Source: Oegoconia quadripuncta (Eukaryota; Arthropoda; Insecta; Lepidoptera; Autostichidae). From it: DNA of 64,000 bases. The stretch covers positions 19,282,618-19,346,617 of the forward strand of contig OX438759.1 in the NCBI GenBank assembly GCA_949316235.1, in the 5' to 3' direction. Shown in pieces: positions 18,962 to 29,393 of the stretch (position 1 is the stretch's first letter; each line of letters starts with the position of its first letter). Under the pieces are notes generated by a model, which saw nothing but the letters and a program-made list of their open reading frames with translations, did no database searches and was not told where the DNA came from. The translations under genes and the position numbers were made by a program.

Positions 18962-19290
18962 CTAGTTACGTTCGCTATTCGTTGTTTTCGATTAGCGAAG
19001 TAAAGCAATGTCTGACGAGGTCAGTCCTTGGATGGGTGGCATTATTATACTGTTCCCGTACTTCGGAGGGCACGTTAAATAGTCGGTCCCGGTTGTAATC
19101 AATTGAAGGCAGTCGTTCAGTCAAGTCCGCCTACAGGGGCAGCTTTTGAACACTGACAGTCAGCCAGCCACTAGTCTGACAAAAATCCACCGCACCGTAC
19201 TGGTCCTACGTGGTGGATTATGGCTCATACCCTGAGAGGAGGCTGTGCACCAGCAGTTGGGACGAGTAAGGCTTTTGATGATGATGAATG
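18962..19290 (+). mobile_element. SINE-E with 5S rRNA-like head
   Basis: 18990-19040 reads gattagcgaagtaaagcaat, tctgacgagg, cagtccttggatgggtgg. The order and spacing match the 5S rRNA internal control region (GATCACCGAAGTTAAGCA ... GTACTTGGATGGGTGACC). The body follows with ggagggcacgttaaatagtc, aggcagtcg and cctgagaggaggctgtgc, ending in (gat)n. This is the SINE3 architecture: a 5S-derived promoter joined to a body and LINE-like tail. Not a functional 5S gene. Confidence 0.65.
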
Positions 19291-19317
19291 CGTGGTCCGA
19301 TTTGAGATTTTGTTATC

Positions 19318-19480
19318 ACATCAGCCCGTAAACATTCCACTGCAGGGATATAGATCTCCCTCATATTGAGGGAGCATGGGCCATAATCCGCCACGCTGGC
19401 CCAGTGCGGGTTGGGGACTTCACATGCCTTAGAATTTTTTATTTATTTCTATAGCATGTAAGTATCCTCACGATATTTCT
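19318..19480 (-). mobile_element. SINE-D 3' half
   Basis: agcccgtaaacattccactg, gggccataatccgccacg, cagtgcgggttggggac and tatcctcacgatatt are the reversed SINE-D body. The tRNA-like head is absent. Confidence 0.65.
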
Positions 19481-19554
19481 CTCTCGTCGATTTTGTTATA
19501 TTAACGACTAAACGAGACAGGGCATTAGACATGTTTGATGGCAGTATCAGATAT

Positions 19555-19660
19555 TTTTTTTTTTTTTTTTTTTATAATTAACTGGATACGCATTTGACCA
19601 CAATCTCACCTGATGGGAAGTGACGATGTGGCCGAAGATGAAGCACGCGATCAAAAGCGA
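19555..19660 (-). mobile_element. LINE 3' end (tttgaccacaatctcacc family)
   Basis: Poly(T), then ataattaactggatacgc and ttgaccacaatctcacctga, reversed tail of the LINE also at 33500, 39105, 52838, 59160 and (reverse) 62800. Confidence 0.7.
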
Positions 19661-20204
19661 AAGCGAAGATTTTTAGACTTCAAAACAGTTATTTTGTGTA
19701 TTATGATGTTGTAGTCTTTCGAGGGTTTTCTGACTTTTCAATTATATGTTAGTAATGAAATGCATTGGAAAAGCTGCTGAATAATCAACCATCTAGATAG
19801 TTTTATTACCTACCTATTTATATAGGTACAAAGCTTGAGAAAAACTTCACTCGCAGAATATGCATAATTCAATCTTTTCTAGTCAATGCTAGAACTATAA
19901 AACGTTATCTCAACACATTCTCAACAGGGTGGAGAAGCCTTGTAGTGTCACCACTAGGGCTGCGCCAACCCTGGCAATATCCGACACTCGTAAAACTTAA
20001 GTATGCATTGGAAATCTGCTTCTTGGAGAATCTTAGCGGCTGTCGAAGTTGATAGGGTTCTTAATCGAACATAGACTTGGGAACAATCGTAGATATTTTA
20101 AATCTGACTATGACCAAGCCAAAGACGAATTATAATTTTAGCAAAAGTATGTATATCGCCGGAATTTTCTTTTTATCCATACTACATTCTTTTTAAACAT
20201 ACTT
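19660..20204. other. No recognisable feature
   Basis: No conserved frame and no matches to other repeats here. 19920-20060 (gtgtcaccactagggctgcg) is compositionally more balanced and could be unique sequence. Confidence 0.3.
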
Positions 20205-20460
20205 TTTACCCTTAAACATATACATAGCGCCATCTAAATCCACCTTAAGCAACTGTAGGCTTGTGTTGTGGATACCAGATGGTTGATATACTACATATTT
20301 TTTTTTTCGTAAATAAATACTTATTATAAATGAAAACATCCATAATTCGGGTACAGATATCCGTATTCATCACACAAACATATGCCCCTAGCGGGATTCT
20401 AACCCGCAACCTTTTGGTTTAGTGGTTAGGGTTGCTAACCACTACACCAAACAGGTCGTC
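20205..20460 (-). mobile_element. SINE-C, near full-length
   Basis: agcgccatctaaatccacct on the left, gcgggattctaacccgcaac and accaaacaggtcgtc on the right. Typical family layout. Confidence 0.85.
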
Positions 20461-20473
20461 AATATTTTTTTTT

Positions 20474-20522
20474 TGCTAATGTAGAAAGTCGGGAGGCTGC
20501 CACTATAGTTTCGGGATTTTCT
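20474..20522 (-). repeat. Fragment of the 287-bp repeat unit
   Basis: gtagaaagtcgggaggctgc and cactatagtttcgggattt are the reverse complement of the segment in both 287-bp units at 16.8-17.3 kb. It shows that the unit derives from a dispersed element. Confidence 0.65.
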
Positions 20523-20639
20523 CCTCCAACCGAGTAGAACGACCTAATAGCGTTTGTAATTTAGGAACATCTAGAAATGATATACTTAGACGACGAACTA
20601 GTATCTTGGAATATTAATCAATTAAATAATATAAATAAA

Positions 20640-20960
20640 TAAATAAAAATGGTTTATTTCAATAACCTAAATTAATCAAAACATTGCAGGTTTTGGAATC
20701 TCCATTTAGGCAAGAATTTGCTTGTGTTAGGAGAGACCGCTCGTCTATTCACATCAATTGAAATGATAAATGGGTTATATTTTAACAAAAATTGTAAAAA
20801 AAATTATCGTTCTAATAAAAGGTCGTCTGGTAGACATAAATAAGAAAGCCTAGTTGTATCATTTTTTAATTTATATTTATTGAGTGTTTTCATAATTTTT
20901 GTGCAATAAAGTGTACTTGATTTATTGTTCTTAATAAAAAAAAACATCTAGCACAATAGC
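20640..20960. mobile_element. Two LINE 3' ends in opposite orientation
   Basis: The left part (aaaaatggtttatttcaata ...) is a reversed tail. The right part ends tgtgcaataaagtgtacttg with A-rich sequence, a forward tail like those at 23290 and 28340 (reverse). Clades unknown. Confidence 0.4.
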
Positions 20961-20984
20961 TTCTATAGCACATTAGACTAATTT

Positions 20985-21140
20985 ATGAAATGAAATCACT
21001 TTATTTGCATTGATTTTTGGTGGCGTGGGTGGTAAATATATTACAAAATTCCCGCAAAAACCTGCCTATACGAGGCGTGCAAATATTTAAGGCTTAAATT
21101 ACAAATTTTACGATTTCCACTATTTTACGTAGCTGAGCAC
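20985..21140 (-). mobile_element. LINE 3' end
   Basis: aaatgaaatcactttatttg followed by GC-balanced sequence (cctgcctatacgaggcgtgc), a reversed poly(A)/AATAAA layout. Single copy in this window. Confidence 0.35.
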
Positions 21141-21224
21141 AGTGAATTCTAAATTATCCCCGTCATAATTGTTGACATTGTGACAAATTGTTGACATAAT
21201 GTTGTAAGTAGTTCATTGTATGTT

Positions 21225-21383
21225 TCTTTTTTTTATACTTGACCTCAATCACACCTGATGTTAAGTGAAGATGAGGCTGAAGGTGGAAAGGTACTGACCC
21301 GGAAACTCCAACACATTTGGCGGACTGGCTATCTTATCTCTGACAACCGGAACACAACAATGCTATTAACATTGCTGCTTGTA
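21225..21383 (-). mobile_element. SINE-A 3' half
   Basis: tacttgacctcaatcacacc, gatgaggctgaaggtgg, ctatcttatctctgacaacc and ctattaacattgctgcttg. Ends at the point where most copies continue with ggcagattta. Confidence 0.75.
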
Positions 21384-21659
21384 TGTAAAAGTAATGGATG
21401 AATGCAAATGTAACATTTCGGAATTTTATGACATTTTTATGGATTTTTTATGCCCAATGTAATTACTTTACTTTATTTAACTTTATTTTATAGTACCTAA
21501 TTATTTTGACCTTGTATGCCTACGGGCGGAACACAGCGGTAATAATTTTAATGTAACATCCTTAACCCTGTGATTCACAATAAATGATATTGATTGATTG
21601 ATAATTAATAATATTAAATACTAATGAGTTAGTCATAAAACAGCATTAATTATAATTGA

Positions 21660-21950
21660 AATCTCGCCTCGTCCGGTGAGCGAGGGCGCCGGAGGCCCAC
21701 CTTCCAGTCTCTCTCCAGAATGGTAGCGGTATTTAAAGAGTTAGTACCCCAGGAGGGTACCAGCACTATTAGTGCTGGAGAATCCCTCATCTCTCAGGCT
21801 GCCCTACTTATTCTGGGGTGGACACCTTCCTCAAAGGCCGGCAACGCATCTGTGACCCTTTTGGTGTTGCGGGTGTCCATGGGCGGCGGTGATTGCTTTC
21901 CATCAGGTGACCCGCATGCTCGTTTGCCGCCCTCTCATATAAAAAAAAAA
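21660..21950 (+). mobile_element. Jockey-like LINE 3' end preceded by a second fragment
   Basis: 21812-21945 (ttcctcaaaggccggcaacg ... gcatgctcgtttgccgccct, then A-rich) is the 3' end shared with 49960-50095 and reversed 26517-26640. The preceding 21660-21810 (gtccggtgagcgagggcgcc, ggagggtaccagcactatta) is different and has no copy elsewhere here. It is either another part of the element after deletion or a different repeat. Confidence 0.6.
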
Positions 21951-22009
21951 CCTTATTACTCCACTCCACTCTATTATTATCATTAAAGAAAAATCCCTGC
22001 ATTTATTAA

Positions 22010-22437
22010 TTTATATTAGTGATTCTTATATAGTATCAAATCTGTATGAAAAATTCATTCACTTGAATAGAAACATTTGTTTAATAGCTTTATTACTCTT
22101 TCGGATATTACCAGGTGCCAGCCCTAGTAACACAAACCCCGCATTAATGCATGAAACCTGCATATAATATTCTCGCGTGCATGACATATGCATGCAGAGT
22201 TTACTTTGCATTTAAGGTGCAAAGGTGAATTGTCTGCGGAGTAAGATTTGTTTTATAGTTATATAACTTGCTGTAGGTGCTTTAGAGATTTGCTGTAATA
22301 TACACATGCATAAGAAGTAGTCGCATTTGTAATTCGTTTTCCATTCGTCATCAACAGTCTTATTACGTCACTGTTGGGACACAGCCTGATGTCACTACAT
22401 TCGTGGTTGTTACCAGTTGAAGGCAGTCGCACCTCTA
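22010..22437. other. Mostly featureless, with a short SINE-tail fragment
   Basis: 22345-22430 carries tcactgttgggacacagcct and gttaccagttgaaggcagtc, blocks seen in SINE-E tails. The rest is AT-rich, with several tgcatg words around 22140-22200. Confidence 0.35.
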
Positions 22438-22560
22438 CACTCTTCCCACTGCAACTCCTATAAGTTAGGATCGACAGTGGTATTCGACACGGCGCCTACT
22501 GAATGTAGACGGTGCCCTACATGACTCTATTGCTACCTTGGAGCGCAGGTTAATTAAAGA
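22438..22560 (-). mobile_element. LINE 3' fragment, pair of 42640-42765
   Basis: ccactgcaactcctataagt, gcgcctactgaatgtagacg, gtgccctacatgactctatt are the reverse complement of 42640-42760 (ctacgt/catgt variants). Dispersed repeat, probably a LINE end. Confidence 0.5.
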
Positions 22561-22672
22561 AATAGAGTTTATTTTGATACCAACTTAGGCATGATTATAT
22601 TATTGTATAATAGAGAGTATAATATTATAACCATTTCGTCACAGTACATTTTTGAAAATCTAATATAAGTCA

Positions 22673-23188
22673 AAAAAAATATAGCATCATTTAGGAAAAA
22701 TAGTAATAAACATGATGTCAATACAAGAAATAAAGATAAACTTGCAGGTCACATAAGTCGCCTCCGCAAAGTCAGTAATTCATTCAAAGGGTTATGTATA
22801 CGCTTTTTCAATAAGGTTCCTGTTGATATACAAAATCTTCCTTTCAATAAATTTAAAGATACTATAAACAGAAACTTATTAAGAAAACATATTATAAAAT
22901 ATCAGATTATTTAGATGATAAACATCCACATAAGGACATAACCAGCCCGTTCGCATAACCAGGCTATTTCACAATTAATAATGAAATATTATAATAAAAA
23001 ATAATAATTAATAATTGTGCAAAATAAAAACCTTATTTTTTTTAAAGAGCAACCTCTCGAATTTCTTGCTTGTTCTTCACAGGGGAAAATTGCCTTTTGA
23101 ACAAGCAGTAGCTTTAAAAATGTAAAATCTGACTATTTTAAGTGTAGCCTGTGTACCTACAAAATAAAGCATTTTTGATTTGATTAAT
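22673..23188 (+). mobile_element. LINE-F 3' portion, 516 bp
   Basis: Contains the end of the RT ORF: KLAGHISRLRKVSNSFKG, CIRFFNKVPVDIQNLPF, then a stop and a 3' UTR with ttgcttgttcttcacagggg, gaacaagcagtagc and cctacaaaataaagc. Homologous to the 4.8-kb LINE C-terminus. A second copy at 51818 begins at the same point (aaaaatatagcatcattta). Confidence 0.8.
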
Positions 23189-23224
23189 GTGTATACCCAT
23201 GCCAAATTACACAAGTTTCCCATA

Positions 23225-23350
23225 GCTGTGGGTTGTCTGGAAGAGATAGCTTTTCGTGATACAACCGCCTAATTGTGTTCCATTGTTATCATCAAATATT
23301 ATTGTAAATTATTTTGTGCAATAAAGAGTATTTCATATATTGTATTGTAT
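23225..23350 (+). mobile_element. LINE 3' end
   Basis: ctgtgggttgtctggaagag, then tgtgcaataaagagtatttc with a tattgtattgta tail. The tctggaagagat motif is typical of a widely spread LINE terminus. A related tctgctggaagaaatgg occurs at 14378. Confidence 0.5.
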
Positions 23351-23627
23351 AAGTTACATATACATCGACTTTTGGATTACGTATGTTAATGTTTGGTTTT
23401 CTCCTATGTCATTGGTTAATATCCCCATTGTAAATAGCGTAGGTACCAGTAGAGTACTAGTAACCCTATGGTGGACAATAAATGGCGCGTAGTTGGTGGA
23501 ACGGGCCACGGACGGGGCATACATAAAACATGGGCGCCTTTGCAGCGTGTCGCGCTATGATCTAATAACGGGTGCGTAGTGGGAACTGTTCACATAATTA
23601 TACGATACGTCAAAGTACACTCGTTTT

Positions 23628-23953
23628 AACCACCTCCGTGGCTCAATGTAAACAACATAGGGTTTACCATTCGGAGGTCGCGGGTTCGATCCACAGCGGG
23701 GTACATGTTTAGTTCTCGGTTTGGTTGGTGGTAGCATTTTAAATGTCCGCCTGGCTAGCTACGACCATCTTATCTAAATCTGCCGCCAAACAGCAATGTT
23801 AATAGCATTGTTGTGTTCCGGTTGTCAGAGATAAGATAGCCAATTCCCCAAATATTTGGGTTTCCGGGTCAGTACGCTTCCACCTTCGGCCTCATCTTCA
23901 CTTAACATCAGGTGTGATTGAGGTCAAGTGCTAAACCGTTGTGCATAAAAAAA
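23628..23953 (+). mobile_element. SINE-A, full-length, first member of a tandem array
   Basis: tRNA-like head (cacctccgtggctcaatg ... ggtcgcgggttcgatccaca), body (aaatgtccgcctggctagct; attgttgtgttccggttgtc; cttccaccttcggcctcatc) and tail gtgcataaaaa. The A-box/B-box arrangement indicates origin from a tRNA promoter. Confidence 0.85.
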
Positions 23954-23954
23954 A

Positions 23955-24720
23955 ACTCGTGAACTGACTCCATGTCTCAATATAAACAACATAGTGTTTA
24001 TGAAGGTACATATTTAATACTCGGTTTGGTTGGTGGTAGGGCATTTTAAATGTCCGCCTGGCTAGCTACCACCATTTTATCTAAATCTGCCGCCAAACAG
24101 CAATGTTAATAGCATTGCTGTGTTCCGGTTGTCAGAGATAAGATAGCCAATTCCCCAAATATTTGGGTTTCCGGGTCAGTACGCTTCCACCTTCGGCCTC
24201 ATCTTCACTTAACATCAGGTGTGATTGAGGTTAAGTGCTAAACCGTTGTGCATAAAAAAAAAAAAACTCGTGAACTGACTCCATGTCTCAATATAAACAA
24301 CATAGTGTTTATGAAGGTACATATTTAATACTCGGTTTGGTTGGTGGTAGGGCATTTTAAATGTCCGTCTGGCTAGCTACCACCATTTTATCTAAATCTG
24401 CCGCCAAACAGCAATGTTAATAGCATTGCTGTGTTCCGGTTGTCAGAGATAAGATAGCCAATTCCCCAAATATTTGGGTTTCCGGGTCAGTACGCTTCCA
24501 CCTTCGGCCTCATCTTCACTTAACATCAGGTGTGATTGAGGTTAAGTGCTAAACCGTTGTGCATAAAAAAAAAACTCGTGAACTGACTCCGTGGCTCAAT
24601 ATAAACAACATAGTGTTTATGAAGGTACATATTTAATACTCGGTTTGGTTGGTGGTAGGGCATTTTAAATGTCCGCCTGGCTAGCTACTACTGTCTTAAA
24701 TAACCGCCAAACAGCAATGT
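23955..24720 (+). repeat. Tandem array of head-deleted SINE-A units
   Basis: Three further units start actcgtgaactgactcc at 23955, 24266 and 24574 (periods 311 and 308), the last stopping at 24720. All carry the same deletion of the B-box region (...gtgtttatgaaggtacatat...), so they arose by duplication of one damaged copy and not by separate insertion. The two complete units differ by a few bases, mainly A-run length. Confidence 0.95.
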
Positions 24721-24771
24721 ATACCATACCATACTAACATAAACCGATGAGGTTTCCGTAAGATGGATATA

Positions 24772-25358
24772 CCGGATGAGTTTTTTTACCGTAAGGAAAA
24801 TAATAGGGCATTATTAGGTGAGTGAAATAGAAATTATTGGCATAGGTAGTTTATTTTTTATTTTTTTTTCAAAAACGCACGCGCTGGCTCGATATTGATT
24901 TATGCGACTGGCGTGATTATCATGCGAAATTTATTTGGAGCTCTTATTTTCTCCAAGTTTTCTTTATTTATTTAATTTAAAGATGTAATTATGTGGGATA
25001 CGCTACAAAGCGACCGTCAAATGACACAATTAACGATTTATTCTATGATAGTTTTGAAAAGAAAAATGCCAATATCTTCCATTTCACTTATTTTATTTTA
25101 TTGATAATACAGAATCAACAGCATCATTATAAAAAATATTACATAAAATTTATAAGCCAAAGTCATGCCAATTACAGATTCTCATTTTTCGTTACAATTC
25201 TTTTAAAAAAATAATTAGATGGAAAGTCACTATTAAATAATAATCATTATACAATCTAGAGGTAAAAGTGAATAGTGAGACAAATTAAGTAATAATAAAT
25301 AATTTAGTCATTATATCTTACCTAATATTTTTTCCTAACGGTAAAAAAACTCACCCAG
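24772..25358. mobile_element. TIR element, 587 bp
   Basis: Left terminus ccggatgagtttttttaccg and right terminus cggtaaaaaaactcacccag are inverted, with pairing extending into gtaaggaaaa/ttttcctaac. Inside: tttcaaaaacgcacgcgctg and atgcgaaatttatttggagc. A related copy is at 62356-63100. The 73-aa frames inside show no transposase motif. Superfamily unknown. Confidence 0.7.
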
Positions 25359-25475
25359 TGTAAAAGCTTGGACGTACTGACTGACAGATAAATGCAATAA
25401 GCTTTAAATTCATATTCAACAAATGATATTATGTATAAATGCTTGAAGTTTGTAATTTTTTTATAATGTATATAA

Positions 25476-25997
25476 GATCTAACAAAAGTAACCAGCCAAA
25501 CTTTGGCAATTGCACATACATGACAATAAAATAATATTTTCATTAAAAAAACTAGCCTTAAAAATTATGTTTCCGAGTAAAAAAATTAAATGTAAGTGCA
25601 AATGAAAATACACATTAACACACTTACTTCATTTCGATTGTACCTTGTTTTATCAATGAGAAAAACAGGCAACGTTCCATTGATATGGAAGACAGCACCA
25701 ACCCACCACCACCACCAACCAATCACAGCAAGTCATGACGGCGCCGGGGCAAGCGCCGGCGGCGAGCGGCGACTGGTCGCCAGAGGCGTCTTCCAAAATA
25801 CCGCGGCACGTGTTTGTGTGTTGTGGCAAGTACTTAGAGCGCGCCGCCATTAACGCCCAACTCACAAAATTTACATTTCTAAATTTAATTTTTTGAATAA
25901 TAGGTATTATTCAATTTTCAGTTTAAAATTCAATTTCGTAATAGGTACATCCTATACATACACTCTGCAACGTTTGTCGGGTTAATTTTGTTAGACC
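25476..25997. mobile_element. MITE-L, longest copy (522 bp)
   Basis: Ends gatctaacaaaagtaacc and gggttaattttgttagacc. Compared with 7400-7780 it carries extra GC-rich DNA in the middle (cggcgccggggcaagcgccg, gcgactggtcgccagaggcg). Orientation is opposite to the 7.4-kb copy. The 85- and 70-aa frames in it are not supported as genes. Confidence 0.75.
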
Positions 25998-25999
25998 CT

Positions 26000-26509
26000 A
26001 TTTTTTGATCAATAAAATTTAAAAAGAAGATTTGAAGTTTATTTTTCGTGTAACAATGCATACGCGCTCTCACTAACTAAATTCGCTTCGCTCGCCCCCT
26101 TTGATGTAACATCGTCTCAGCCGGTCCTCTCGACGGTAACACCACGCGCCTCTTTATCGAGTTTACGCGGTGGCGTCGTGAAATTATTGCAATCACACCT
26201 AACGAGGTTTTTGTTTAAGATTCATAAAGAAAATACTTGTGTAGGTACTTTCGTTTCACAGACACATCAGAAGTTTGACGTGTTGTTCCAGACAGAGTAA
26301 TAAGAGCAACCCTATTTCATTAATAGTCCAGTAAGGATACAATTTTAACTTCCTAAAATCTTAAAGGCCTTGATATTTTGCAGATGGATTGAGTACCTGT
26401 CAGTGATGAATAAAAATGTTTTCTAATGAATCACTAATTCTAATATCACTTCACAAAATTTAATCAATATTAAAGTAAGTTTACTAGCATTATTGTTAGT
26501 AGTGTGTCT
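26000..26509. other. No assigned feature
   Basis: 26060-26180 has a GC-richer tract (attcgcttcgctcgccccct, gcctctttatcgagtttacg) resembling dispersed repeats, but no second copy here. Remaining DNA is AT-rich. Confidence 0.3.
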
Positions 26510-27170
26510 TTCTTTTTTTTTTTATATGAGAGGGCGGCAAACGAGCATGCGGGTCACTTGATGGAAAGCAATCACCGCCGCCCATGGACACCCGCAACAT
26601 CAAAAGGGCCACAGAATTGCCGGCCTTTGAGGGAGGTGTAGGCTCATTTCTTGAAGGTTCCAATGTCATACTCGTTCGGGAATACCGCTGCCGGAAGTCC
26701 GTTCCACCGTTCCGTTCCGTTCCGGTAAGAAGTTTCTTGAGAAACGTACAGTGGTAGACTTCCACTCATCCAGGTGATGTGGATGTAATTTAATTTTCGG
26801 CGACAAGTGTATCGGTTAAATTGAGCAGCGGGTATTAGCTCGAACAGTTCTTCAGAACACTCCCCATCAAATATGCGATAGGGAATGCAGAGGGACGCGA
26901 CATCTCTTCGCAACGCCAGGGGATCCAGTCGGTCAGTGAGACTCTCTTGGCCGACAATTCGGACTGCGCGACGTTGAACGCGGTCAAAAGGAAGAAGCTG
27001 GTACTGAGGTGCCCCAGCCCATAGGTGAGAACAATACTCCACGTGCGGCCGAACTTGCGCCTTATAAAGTTGGAGGCGGTGAGCCGGCGTGAAGTAACGA
27101 GTCGCTCTACTGAGGACACCTACATTTGGCATACATTTACATACCTTTTGGCATCTTTGCTTCAATTGTT
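26510..27170 (-). pseudogene. C-terminus of a Jockey-like LINE reverse transcriptase
   Basis: Minus-strand frame 27165-26644 (173 aa) contains VGVLSRATRYFTPAHRLQLY, VRPHVEYCSHLWAGAPQ, DRVQRRAVRIVG and [20 protein letters not shown]. This region follows the RT domain in a common lepidopteran Jockey-like LINE. A frameshift near 26720 moves the reading into the 26765-26496 frame, which carries the end of the protein and the 3' UTR (gtcaccc-type end, poly(T) at 26512). The RT catalytic core is absent. Same family as 49655-50095. Confidence 0.85.
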
Positions 27171-27784
27171 GTTAATCTATTGCCTATTTCAAAAGTCGTT
27201 CAAAAAAATTGTGGATAAACAGTCACCAGACAAAGAACTCTAGACGCGTCTTTATCAATTTGCCTTTATAACACACTCCGCCGTTCATATTTTATGATTT
27301 TTCCATCTAAAGCAATATGCGCCTTCGTATATTTTCCATCTTAAAACTCTACCTCCATTCTCAAGCTAAAGAAGTTCGTAAAACCACAAAGTTGTCAGTA
27401 TAAACTCATTCAATTTTAAAACAAAATCTATTCCGACGGCGTTCTCCATCAATTCTGTCCCAAATACAAAATCACATTCGGCGACATCGGATATTTAGGG
27501 ACCGGCATCTCCTGGCTTTGAGCCAAGGATCACATATATATTTAACGTTTGAAATAAGCGCCACCTTAACAAAGTTACGATCATGTCACGACAGATGAAT
27601 CCGTTGGGAAAACGCACTGCCCCGTCTCTTCTCAATCAAGAGGACGCCAAACGGAATTACACCTGCAATTATTTGGTTGACTATTTTATCCCAAAATACA
27701 GCAGTTAACATTGCTGCTTGCAGACTTATAGATCAGACCATGGTAGTGGGCCAAGTGTATATTTAAAAATGCTCGATCATCATC
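27170..27784. other. Mostly unassigned, one SINE-A remnant
   Basis: 27705-27780 keeps cagttaacattgctgcttg and a degraded ccatggtagtgggccaag, probably an old reversed SINE-A. 27480-27660 is compositionally balanced (gggaccggcatctcctggct) with no long frame. Nothing else recognised. Confidence 0.35.
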
Positions 27785-27955
27785 TTTTTTTTTATATATT
27801 TTATTTCTTGGTACACAGAACAGATTACAATAGTACATGAGGAGAACTAACTTAGATTCGAACTAGATTGGAATCCCAAGCATGTATACAAGAACATGGT
27901 TAAACAAGAACAAGCTTAATTAATGTATTTTTGAGTTTTTTTTTTTTGCTTTACA
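27785..27955 (-). mobile_element. LINE 3' end
   Basis: Reversed poly(A)/AATAAA layout (ttttatttcttggtacacag ...), continuing to about 27955. Clade unknown. Confidence 0.4.
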
Positions 27956-28014
27956 CAAAAATATGACTCAATAACTGTTTATTTTATGTGTGTCACTTAT
28001 ACATTAGTATATAA

Positions 28015-28255
28015 GAGACATATGTATGGTCTACCAGATAGCATTTTTGTGTGGATTGGAATCCCACGATCGACCTGTTAATCTGTTAAGCGTTCAATGT
28101 TGGTACAATGGTTGCTTGGTCAACGTGTGGTGGACTGTACATAAATGTAGGCTGTGGCTGAAAATCAGCGGCCGCTGGTTCCCAGCGACCATATGCTGAG
28201 CTACAGACCTTTTTGTCATAATTGCGAATAAAGATTTTTATTATTATTATTATTA
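28015..28255 (+). mobile_element. LINE 3' end with (TTA)n tail
   Basis: cagcggccgctggttcccag, cgaccatatgctgagctaca, attgcgaataaagattttta and (tta)n. A related end (ctgaaaatcagcaaatctgc) is at 30145-30260. Retroelement tail. Confidence 0.55.
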
Positions 28256-28321
28256 CACGTCCTCACTGTTGGGGCACAGCCTCCTCTCACTGTGAGCCCA
28301 CGGGCAACGGGCAAAACAATA

Positions 28322-28470
28322 GTAACAATCAATCAATCAATCAAGTACACTTTATTGCACAAAATTTTACAATACACTTCTTAAATATAGCTTCAAAAGA
28401 ATATAATAATTGTACAACCAGGCGGTCTTAATTGACAATATTAATAATATAACAAGAAAATTACAACACA
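28322..28470 (-). mobile_element. LINE 3' end with (AATC)n tail
   Basis: (caat)n at 28326-28345, then aagtacactttattgcaca and ataattgtacaaccaggcgg. Reverse of a tail ending tgcaataaagtgtactt as at 20905. Confidence 0.55.
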
Positions 28471-28471
28471 A

Positions 28472-28797
28472 TTTTTTTTATGCACAACGGATTGGTACTT
28501 GATCTCAATCACACATGATGTTATGAAGATGAGGTCGAAGGTGGAAGCGTACTGACCCGGAAACCCAAACACATTTGGGGGACTGGCTATCGTATCTCTG
28601 ACAACCGGAACACAACAATACTATTAACATTGCTGCTTGGCGGCAGATATAGATAAAATGGTCGTAGCTAGCCAGGCGCACATTTAAAATGCCCTACCAC
28701 CAACCAAACCGAGTACTTAAACATGTACCCCGCTGGGGATCGAACCCGCCACCTCTGAATCGTAAACCCAATGTTGTTTACATTGAGCCACGGAGTT
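28472..28797 (-). mobile_element. SINE-A, full-length
   Basis: tttatgcacaacggattggt on the left, gctggggatcgaacccgcca and cattgagccacggag on the right. All family blocks are present, with a 3-bp loss in gatgttatgaagatg. Confidence 0.85.
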
Positions 28798-28879
28798 ATT
28801 GTACACGTCAGTGTTGGTGAATCGTCCGTACGTCACTCAAGGATCCACAGAAAATCAGCGATGTAGTTATTTATGCAAC

Positions 28880-29095
28880 TGCAACTCATGCTATTTTTTA
28901 CCCGACCGCCCAAGGAAGGAGAGTAATGTTTTTCAAGTGTATATATGTATCTATTTATGTGCGAGTATGTATACTTGGCGCATCCTGTGGCCTAAACGAC
29001 TTAACCGAATTCGAAGTACTTACATGATTTTATTTTTATTTACTTGTTCAGATAGAATCAACAGCATTATTGCAGATATTATATTATAGTAAACT
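28880..29095 (+). mobile_element. Dispersed repeat (gcatcctgtggcctaaacg type)
   Basis: ttttacccgaccgcccaagg, gtaatgtttttcaagtgtat, ggcgcatcctgtggcctaaa are shared with 50560-50700. A common insect repeat that I believe is a LINE or SINE end. The 96-aa frame here is derived from it. Confidence 0.5.
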
Positions 29096-29393
29096 AATTC
29101 CAAACTTATGCCAATTAGTGATTCTTATTACGTTACTGACAATGGTTATCGTTATAATTGAGTGGGTAACGTTTTAATTATATTACATGAAAATTGGTAC
29201 TTTTACATTATTAGTATATAGGTATTAATATAACAATCCTCAGTAATATACGAGTCGTTATATTAATAAGTCTAAATTGCATAGTATTAAAAGTCAAACT
29301 AAAGAAATTAAGTAATTTTAAGCTAAATAAAATTATCAAAACTGTAGATCTATGTAACAATTAACTAAAACACTAACATAAATATGGTCCTTT

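Noticed and set aside
18990..19040. A 5S rRNA gene
   Set aside because: Only the internal control region resembles 5S rRNA, it is diverged, and it continues into a repeat body.
23640..23710. tRNA genes at SINE-A, B, C and D heads (for example gcgggttcgatcc B-boxes)
   Set aside because: Each head is attached to the same long body in many copies, has eroded arms and no closing acceptor stem. They are SINE promoters, not tRNA genes.
23955..24720. CRISPR-like regular array
   Set aside because: Units are SINE-A copies of about 310 bp joined end to end. No short repeats or spacers.
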